From: JACCTH01 sp036556085
GTDB taxonomy: Bacteria; Actinomycetota; Acidimicrobiia; Spongiisociales; ZC4RG35
DNA: 7,621 nucleotides
Direction of reading: 5' to 3'
Assembly (NCBI GenBank): GCA_036556085.1
Contig: DATBKE010000097.1
Location: 1-7,621 of the forward strand
The notes under the pieces were generated by a model that had not been told where the DNA came from, did not search any database, and was given only the letters and a program-made list of their open reading frames with translations. The position numbers and the translations under genes were made by a program. Position 1 is the stretch's first letter; the number at the start of each line of letters is the position of its first letter. Shown here piece after piece: positions 1 through 5,286 of this stretch.

Positions 1-482
1 ATCGCTCGTTGCATGTCCTCGACCGTGGGATCTCCGACCGTTGAGTCGGTGCGCTTACTCACCACCACCCTGGCGTCCAGCTCCTTGAGTGCGGAGGTGA
101 TCGAACGGTCCGCCCAGGTGGGGACGAAGACCTGGATCGGACGCCGGGCGGCCTTGGCGACCACAGCCGCGGCGAGAGCGGCGTTGCCGCACGAGGCAAT
201 TGCGAGGTCGCCGCTCGGGCTCTCCTCCACCGCCAAATGGAGCATGGTTCCGAAAAGGTGGCGGGCCTTGTGCGAGCCACCCACGTTGTCCGTGTCGTCT
301 TTGACCCAAAGGCTTGCCTCCAACCCAAGGGCTGCACCCAGGCGGGGCTGGCGGGTCAAAGGAGTGATCGAGAATCCGTGGCCCGCAACCTCCGCAACGT
401 CGCGGTTTAGGCCCTCGACGAGTTCGACGAATCTTTCATCGCTCCATCCGGCGGAGATCGCCTTCCGATACGAATCGAGCAT
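1..482 (-). CDS. PLP-dependent enzyme, threonine synthase/dehydratase-like fold type II (partial, cut by left edge)
   Basis: The frame is open from the left edge to a TGA at 561-563; 160 codons from the first ATG (482) are visible. Counting from that Met, WVKDDT (59-64) leads into VGGSHKARH, where Lys72 is the expected Schiff-base lysine. SCGNAA (97-102) is the PLP-phosphate/substrate Asn loop, and IQVFVPTWA (116-124) is the following strand typical of threonine synthase/dehydratase relatives. The C-terminal part lies outside the window, so the reaction cannot be named. It lies 37 bp after the stop of the other PLP gene on the same strand, so the two are probably co-transcribed. The start is doubtful: ATG 482 has no Shine-Dalgarno, and family-like coding sequence (NPFIRYRW) continues upstream of it without any ATG, GTG, TTG or CTG. 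The fold-type II assignment is firm; substrate is unknown. Confidence 0.85.
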   Translation of the reverse strand, partial: MLDSYRKAISAGWSDERFVELVEGLNRDVAEVAGHGFSITPLTRQPRLGAALGLEASLWVKDDTDNVGGSHKARHLFGTMLHLAVEESPSGDLAIASCGNAALAAAVVAKAARRPIQVFVPTWADRSITSALKELDARVVVSKRTDSTVGDPTVEDMQRA

Positions 483-519
483 CCATCGGTACCGGATGAA
501 GGGATTGGCGCTCTCGCCT

Positions 520-1986
520 CTACTCGTGGCTGACTCCCGTTCGCTCGTTGAACTCGTCGATCAGAGCGTCCCATCGAACCAGGAAAGGTCGCAACCCCTG
601 CCACCACGCCTGTTCCCGGCGCGCTTCGAAATCCTCGAACGGAACTCCCTGCTGTTCGACCCAGGTGTAGTAGCCGAGATTGAATATGCGGCGCCGGCCG
701 GCATCTCCGAGCTCGAGATAGTCACCTGTGCGAGCCTCCCCCAGAAACTCATTGAAGGTTGCCTCCGCCTCGCGCGCTCCGAACCCTTGAGGGAAGTCAC
801 GTCGGGTAATGCGGTCGATCTCCGAGCGATACATTTCGGCCCCATCCGTCGCCACCGACACGATCACGTCGCTCGCTCCCAGCCGGTGGTGCTTCGCGGT
901 TTGAATCGCCGCCAGGAGATTGGCGATCGAAGAAAGGCCGAGATCGCCGAGACCGGCGGGATCGATCCCGCGTCGCCGTAAGAACTCCTGCCCGGCGTCG
1001 GTGTTGAAGAGCAGCAGCAAGTGATCCGTGGCTCGATCGGTGATGGCGGCAACGTCGTCGGTATTGAAGGCGTTGTGGATCAACGGGATGTGCTTGTCGC
1101 CGATGCCCTGAATGTTGTGCTCGCCATAACCGTTGTAGAGCATGGTCGGGCACTCGAGCGCCTCGACCGCCACTATGCGAGTGCCAAATAGCTCCTTTAG
1201 ATAGTCACCGGCACCGAGGGTGCCGGCGGATCCGGAGGCGGCGACAAAGGCCGCCAATCGATTCCCCCCGGTCGCCCCGAAAATTCGCTCCATGGCGCTC
1301 CCCGTTATCTGGAAGTGAGCCAGGTGATTCCCGAACTCCGAGAACTGGTTGAGAATCACGTTGTGGGGGTCGCGGGCGAGCCGTGCGCAGGTGTCGTAGA
1401 TCTCCTTGACGTTCGACTCTGTTCCAGGGGTGCGAACCACGTCGGCTGAGTCGACGATCCACTGGTCGAGCCATTCGAACCGCTCCCGGCTCATCCCCTC
1501 GGGGAGGACCGCCACTCCCCTCGAATCCATGATGCGGCTTATCGCCACGCCTCCACGGGCGTAGTTGCCGGTCGACGGCCAGATCGCCCGGTCCTCACTC
1601 GGGTCGAAGGCGCCGGTGACTATCCGCGGGGCCAGGCAGGCATAGGCCGCGAGCACCTTGTGGGCCCGAATCATCGGAAACCGATTGCCCAGAGCCAGCA
1701 CCAGGGTGGCGTCGATCCCCGTTAGTTCGCCTGGGACCACGAAGTGTTCGGGAACGTCGCTGAGCGAGCGACGGGTGTGATCGTTGTACCAGTGGACGCG
1801 GAAAAGGTTCCGAGGATCGGGGGAGTCGGGATCGACTTCGACGCTGACCGCGCTCGATGGCTTGGCGAGTTCGGCGAAAGTGGGGAGCCGTATCTCTTGA
1901 TCCGCAAAGCGCTTGACGGCGCGCTCGAGGACGGCCCGATCCCGTATTCCGTCACTGAGTCCGAATAGGGAAGTTTCACCGATCAC
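520..1986 (-). CDS. PLP-dependent enzyme of the cysteine synthase-like superfamily, 488 aa
   Basis: A cytosolic fold-type II PLP enzyme. Visible motifs: RAHKVLAAY, with Lys110 as the likely PLP lysine; PSTGNYARGG (137-146), the Asn loop; SGSAGTLGAGDYLKE (251-265), the glycine-rich phosphate loop; and HNIQGIGDKHIP (290-301), which closely parallels the IQGIG-x-x-IP segment of cysteine synthases. VATDGAEMYRSE (378-389) matches the usual end of the catalytic core. At 488 residues it is much longer than O-acetylserine sulfhydrylase (about 310): there is a ~90-residue N-terminal extension, and a C-terminal tail after 390 with FNLGYYTWVEQQG (435-447) and many Trp residues. The start is GTG 1986, which follows a TAAAGT hexamer by 7 nt with no Shine-Dalgarno, and no other Met occurs before residue 105. 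The tail argues against plain cysteine synthase; a lyase or beta-replacement enzyme of unknown substrate is more likely. It probably heads an operon with the downstream PLP gene. Confidence 0.88.
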   Translation of the reverse strand: MIGETSLFGLSDGIRDRAVLERAVKRFADQEIRLPTFAELAKPSSAVSVEVDPDSPDPRNLFRVHWYNDHTRRSLSDVPEHFVVPGELTGIDATLVLALGNRFPMIRAHKVLAAYACLAPRIVTGAFDPSEDRAIWPSTGNYARGGVAISRIMDSRGVAVLPEGMSRERFEWLDQWIVDSADVVRTPGTESNVKEIYDTCARLARDPHNVILNQFSEFGNHLAHFQITGSAMERIFGATGGNRLAAFVAASGSAGTLGAGDYLKELFGTRIVAVEALECPTMLYNGYGEHNIQGIGDKHIPLIHNAFNTDDVAAITDRATDHLLLLFNTDAGQEFLRRRGIDPAGLGDLGLSSIANLLAAIQTAKHHRLGASDVIVSVATDGAEMYRSEIDRITRRDFPQGFGAREAEATFNEFLGEARTGDYLELGDAGRRRIFNLGYYTWVEQQGVPFEDFEARREQAWWQGLRPFLVRWDALIDEFNERTGVSHE

Positions 1987-2002
1987 CAGCGCACTTTACG
2001 AT
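1975..2002 (+). promoter_or_regulatory. Putative promoter (TTCACC, 16 bp, TACGAT) for the serA operon
   Basis: TACGAT (1997-2002) fits TANNNT and lies 9 bp before the ATG at 2012. TTCACC (1975-1980) is a 4-of-6 match to TTGACA with a 16-bp spacer, and lies inside the first codons of the divergent PLP gene. The stretch before the ATG is pyrimidine/C-rich and shows no Shine-Dalgarno, so a leaderless or nearly leaderless transcript is the simplest reading. The -10 overlaps the opposing strand's TAAAGT by two bases. Confidence 0.4.
1993..1998 (-). promoter_or_regulatory. Putative -10 element TAAAGT for the minus-strand PLP operon
   Basis: On the minus strand, TAAAGT fits the TANNNT -10 consensus. 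Its last T is at 1993, so a start point 7 nt further on falls on the G of the GTG start codon (1986). With no Shine-Dalgarno visible, this predicts a leaderless mRNA. No good -35 hexamer is seen at the matching distance, which lies inside the serA coding sequence. This is inferred from motif position only. Confidence 0.4.
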
Positions 2003-2011
2003 TGCCACCCA

Positions 2012-3223
2012 ATGCGGGTCCTCATCGCCGATAGCTTCGAACAATCGGGGCGGGATGCGTTGGAAAGCGCAGGATTCGCGATCGATTATCAGCCTCAGTT
2101 GGATGCGGGCGGCCTCGCGTCGGCGGTCAAGGACGCTGACGTGCTGGTAGTGCGCTCGACCAAGGTCCCCGCCGAGGTCTTCGCCGACCCAGGGCCGCTG
2201 GGAATGGTGATCAGGGCTGGTGCCGGACATAACACCATCGACAGCAAGTCGGCTGCCGCTCATGCCGTATTCGTCGCCAATGTCCCAGGCAAGAACGCGG
2301 TGGCAGTGGCTGAGCTGACGATGGGTTTGATGCTCGCCATCGATCGGCGGATCCCCGAAAACGTGGCCGCGGCCCGGGCCGGTAACTGGAATAAGAGGGA
2401 GTTCTCGCAGTCCGAAGGCCTTTTGGGAAAGACCCTGGGCATCATCGGCCTCGGGCAGATCGGGCTCGCGGTGGCGGAACGAGCGGTGGGTTTCGGGCTC
2501 AACGTGTTGGCGCTGGAGAAGAACCGTTCTCGTTCCATTGAGGAGCGAATGCAGGAATTGGGCATCGTGGGAATCAAGGATCTCGGCGATCTCGTCGAAC
2601 AGTCCCACGTCATCTCCCTCCACTTACCAGGCTCGGAAGAGACCAGGCACCTGGTGGATCGCCCCTTCCTTGCCAGGATGAGACCGGGAGCGATACTCAT
2701 CAACACCAGCCGTGGGGATGTGATCGACGAGGAAGCTCTTCTCGAAAGCATTGACGAGAAAAGCCTGCGCGTCGGTCTGGACGTCTTCGCCGACGAGCCA
2801 GGCTCGGGCACTGGGAGCTTCGAGTCACCCCTGGTGAAGCATCCGCGGGTCTACACCACGCATCACATCGGGGCTTCGACGAGCCAGGCGCAGGAAGCGA
2901 TCGCGGCCGAGGTGGTGGAAATGATCATCGATTACGAGCGAGGAATCGCTCGCAATGTCGTCAACCTCACTCCGCCGGACCCGGGTGGATCACTATTGGT
3001 AGTACGGCATTTCGACCGGGTGGGAGTGCTGTCGGCCGTCCTGGGATCGTTGCGGGAGGCCGGCCTCAACGTCCAAGAGATGAAGAACGAGGTCTTCTCG
3101 GGAGCGGGAGCGTCGGTGGCGAGCATTCACGTGCAAGGGGTGATTCCGGAAGAGGTCCTCGAGTCGGTCGTGCGCCATCCGGACGTGATCTTCGCCAGCG
3201 CTCGCGACTTGACTTCGGCGTGA
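2012..3223 (+). CDS. serA: D-3-phosphoglycerate dehydrogenase-like D-2-hydroxyacid dehydrogenase with ACT domain, 403 aa
   Basis: Probably oxidises 3-phosphoglycerate to 3-phosphohydroxypyruvate with NAD, the first step of serine synthesis, in the cytosol. The substrate-binding half has VRSTKV (47-52), IRAGAGHNTID (67-77) and NVPGKNAVAVAELT (90-103), all SerA-like. The Rossmann domain has GLGQIG (146-151) with acidic Glu169 at the end of the next strand, which favours NAD over NADP. Catalytic residues of the family are present: Arg234 in NTSRGD, Glu262 in ADEP, His285 in HHIGAST. Residues about 327-403 form a C-terminal ACT domain (VVRHFDRVGVLSAV...), usually a serine-feedback site. Total length matches the ~400-residue ACT-bearing class. 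An upstream in-frame ATG at 1913 was rejected because it would add 33 non-homologous residues lying over the divergent gene; MRVLIADSF is a typical start. Its TGA overlaps the GTG of the DUF1015 gene. Another 2-hydroxyacid substrate cannot be excluded. Confidence 0.88.
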   Translation: MRVLIADSFEQSGRDALESAGFAIDYQPQLDAGGLASAVKDADVLVVRSTKVPAEVFADPGPLGMVIRAGAGHNTIDSKSAAAHAVFVANVPGKNAVAVAELTMGLMLAIDRRIPENVAAARAGNWNKREFSQSEGLLGKTLGIIGLGQIGLAVAERAVGFGLNVLALEKNRSRSIEERMQELGIVGIKDLGDLVEQSHVISLHLPGSEETRHLVDRPFLARMRPGAILINTSRGDVIDEEALLESIDEKSLRVGLDVFADEPGSGTGSFESPLVKHPRVYTTHHIGASTSQAQEAIAAEVVEMIIDYERGIARNVVNLTPPDPGGSLLVVRHFDRVGVLSAVLGSLREAGLNVQEMKNEVFSGAGASVASIHVQGVIPEEVLESVVRHPDVIFASARDLTSA

Positions 3224-4338
3224 GTGGCTGGCTCCAGCCGGTGGCCGCCGGCCTGGTTCGACCCGAGCATGCCCGCGAGATCATCAGCCCGGCCTATGAC
3301 CTTTTGGATCCAATCCAGCGTCGAGACCACGGCCGGGTCCATCCCCGCAGCTTCCTCAACGGGACGCCGTCAGAAGGTGACGATGCCGATCTCGACCACG
3401 CTTCCCGCCGCGCCCAGGCCAAGTCGTATTTAAGAGCCGAACTTGACCGAGGGACCTGGGAATTCCATGGGCCGTCGTTCTACCTACTCGAGATCGAGAG
3501 CGCCGGTCACGTCCAGATCGGGGTCGTGGGTGACGTGGCTGGAGATCGATTTCCCGATTTGATCAGCCCCCATGAAGCCACCAGACCCGATCGGGTGGCG
3601 GATCTGGCCGACTATTTCGAGACAGTTGGCTTCGGTTCCTCGCCGGTGGGACTGGCGTATCGGCGCTCGAAGGAAGTCGACGAGGTAGTTGCCCGGCTGC
3701 GGGAACGCTCTCCCGCGCTCGATGTCATCCTCGATGATGGTGATCGCGAACGAGTCTGGGCCATTGACACCGATTCCGAGTTGGCCTCTGCCCTCGGTTC
3801 GATACCGCGGGCTTACATCATCGATGGCCATCACCGGGTGGCGGCGACGATCAAGCGGGGTCTAGCGGCGTCTTCTCCGGGTGGTCGTTTCCTGTCCGTG
3901 GCCTTCCCTCACGACCAGCTCTCGGTCTTTCCTTTCCACCGCTGGCTGGGGATTGCGATGACCAGCCCTCTCGCGCGACCAGCCCAACTCGCACCCCGCC
4001 CCGGGCACGCGGTCGTGGTGACGCGGGAAGGCGAATGGCTGATCGACCTCGAAACTCGGCCGGACGAGGTTGACGTTGCTGCGCTGGCTCGGACCGCACT
4101 GTTGGAGCTGGGCGTCGAGGACGAGCGCACCGATGCCCGCCTTTCTTTTGTCCCCGGGTTTCCCGGCCCGGAAGCATTGCGACAAAAGGTCCGTGACGAG
4201 GGGGGAATCGGCTTCCTGCTGGCGCCCTCGTCGATCGAAGAGGTGATGGATCACTCCGATCGTGGGGAGTTCATGCCCCCTAAGGCCACATTCTTCTCGC
4301 CCAAGCCCCGATCCGGAGTTTTCCTTGTCCGGAGGTGA
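3220..4338 (+). CDS. DUF1015 family protein, 372 aa
   Basis: Recognised as a DUF1015 (PF06245) protein by three signatures: HEATRPDR (118-125), YIIDGHHRVAA (199-209) with the hallmark DGHHR, and the C-terminal MPPKATFFSPKPRSG (352-366). The N-terminal LVRPEHAREIISPAYDLL (12-29) resembles the family's proline-containing opening segment. The biochemical function of the family is not established; its genes are often found beside serA or serC, which fits the position here and suggests a role around phosphoserine/serine metabolism. At 372 residues it is somewhat shorter than many members (about 400-430), chiefly between the DGHHR motif and the C-terminus, where family similarity is weakest. It starts with GTG at 3220, overlapping the serA stop by 4 bp (GTGA), and has no Shine-Dalgarno of its own, so translation is probably coupled to serA. 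Confidence 0.9.
   Translation: MSGWLQPVAAGLVRPEHAREIISPAYDLLDPIQRRDHGRVHPRSFLNGTPSEGDDADLDHASRRAQAKSYLRAELDRGTWEFHGPSFYLLEIESAGHVQIGVVGDVAGDRFPDLISPHEATRPDRVADLADYFETVGFGSSPVGLAYRRSKEVDEVVARLRERSPALDVILDDGDRERVWAIDTDSELASALGSIPRAYIIDGHHRVAATIKRGLAASSPGGRFLSVAFPHDQLSVFPFHRWLGIAMTSPLARPAQLAPRPGHAVVVTREGEWLIDLETRPDEVDVAALARTALLELGVEDERTDARLSFVPGFPGPEALRQKVRDEGGIGFLLAPSSIEEVMDHSDRGEFMPPKATFFSPKPRSGVFLVRR
4331..4338 (+). promoter_or_regulatory. Shine-Dalgarno GGAGGTGA for the carbamoylase gene
   Basis: GGAGGTGA is a near-perfect anti-16S match placed 12 bp before the ATG at 4351, and it includes the stop codon of the DUF1015 gene. It fixes the carbamoylase start. It is the only strong ribosome binding site seen at any start in the window, so this gene may be translated independently of, and more strongly than, its neighbours. 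Confidence 0.75.
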
Positions 4339-4350
4339 CAGAATTAGGCA

Positions 4351-5286
4351 ATGGCCCGGCCCCTCACCATTGCCGCAGCCCAGATGGGACCAGTCGCTCG
4401 GGAAGAATCTCGGGCAGAGGTGGTTGATCGGCTGCTTGCTCTTCTAACCGAGGCTGCCTTACGAGGAGCCGAGCTCGTGGTCTTCCCCGAGCTGGCCCTG
4501 ACCACGTTCTTTCCCCGATGGTTCATCGAGGACTCCCACGAGATCGATTCTTGGTTCGAGGCGGAGATGCCAGGGCCAGCGACCAAACCTCTCTTCGACG
4601 AGGCTCGACGTCTCGGGGTGGGTTTTTCGCTCGGATACGCGGAACTGACCACCGACGACAACGGGGTCACCCACCGTCACAACACCCAAATTCTGGTCGA
4701 ACGCGATGGCTCGATCGTCGGTCGCTACCGCAAGGTCCATATCCCCGGGCACGAAGCGAATGAGCCCTGGCGGCCGTTTCAACACGCCGAGCGACACTTC
4801 TTCGAGCCAGGAAATGACTTTCCGGTCTGGCGGTGCTTCGGCGGATTGGTGGGGATGGCGATCTGCAACGATCGCCGCTGGTCGGAAACGTATCGGGTGA
4901 TGGGATTGCAGGGGGCGGAGCTGATCTTGATCGGCTACAACACACCTCTTTATTACGCCCCCGATCCACAACAGAATGCGCTCCAAGCTTTCCATAACCA
5001 TCTGGTGATGCAGGCTGGCGCCTATCAAAACGGGGCCTTTGTCGTGGGAGTGGCCAAGGGCGGGATCGAGGAGGGCATCGATTCGCTCGCTCAAACCGTG
5101 ATCATCGGCCCTTCCGGTCAGATAATCGCCCAATGCCTGACTACAGGTGATGAGTTGGCCGTGGCCAAGGTCGATCTCGACTACACGGATTTTTACAAGA
5201 AGACCCTCTTCGATTTCGACCGCTATCGGATTCCGGAGGCATACCGCCGGATCAGCGATCAGCGCGGTTCCCTGCCACCCCCGTGA
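4351..5286 (+). CDS. N-carbamoyl-D-amino-acid hydrolase (D-carbamoylase), nitrilase superfamily, 311 aa
   Basis: Hydrolyses N-carbamoyl-D-amino acids to the D-amino acid, CO2 and ammonia (EC 3.5.1.77) in the cytosol. The Glu-Lys-Cys triad is visible: Glu47 in VVFPELALTTFFPRW, Lys128 in GRYRKVHIPGH, Cys172 in AICNDRRW. These sit within one residue of the numbering recalled for the Agrobacterium enzyme (47, 127, 172). The residues that hold the substrate carboxylate there also appear: Arg175, Arg176 and Asn197 (GYNTP), plus His129 and His145. AEMPGP (71-76), GYAEL (95-99), RPFQH (141-145) and MQAGAYQNGAF (220-230) extend the match, and length is close to the usual ~304. This specificity pattern separates it from beta-ureidopropionase and generic amidases. 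The start is ATG 4351 behind a strong Shine-Dalgarno. The stop overlaps the GTG of the molybdenum hydroxylase, so the two are likely made together. No hydantoinase is present in the window to supply its substrate. Confidence 0.88.
   Translation: MARPLTIAAAQMGPVAREESRAEVVDRLLALLTEAALRGAELVVFPELALTTFFPRWFIEDSHEIDSWFEAEMPGPATKPLFDEARRLGVGFSLGYAELTTDDNGVTHRHNTQILVERDGSIVGRYRKVHIPGHEANEPWRPFQHAERHFFEPGNDFPVWRCFGGLVGMAICNDRRWSETYRVMGLQGAELILIGYNTPLYYAPDPQQNALQAFHNHLVMQAGAYQNGAFVVGVAKGGIEEGIDSLAQTVIIGPSGQIIAQCLTTGDELAVAKVDLDYTDFYKKTLFDFDRYRIPEAYRRISDQRGSLPPP

Noticed and set aside
13..981. 322-codon open frame on the plus strand opposite both PLP genes
   Set aside because: It spans two genes on the other strand, has no recognisable motif and is Ser/Arg/Pro-rich, as expected of an antisense shadow.
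520..1986. Diaminopropionate ammonia-lyase (YgeX), tempting because ygeX lies near molybdenum hydroxylase genes in enterobacteria
   Set aside because: The PLP lysine context (RAHKV) and extra C-terminal tail do not match the YgeX motifs I know, and the protein is ~90 residues too long.
1913..2011. Upstream in-frame ATG (1913) as the SerA start
   Set aside because: It would add 33 Arg/Ser-rich residues overlapping the start of the divergent PLP gene; Met at 2012 begins with the normal family N-terminus.
1976..2623. 215-codon minus-strand open frame over the start of serA
   Set aside because: No recognisable domain, and it is antisense to a well-supported dehydrogenase N-terminal half.
4351..5286. 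Beta-ureidopropionase or generic nitrilase assignment
   Set aside because: The FPELALTTFFPRW, CNDRRW, GYNTP and RPFQH motifs and the overall length match D-carbamoylase specifically.
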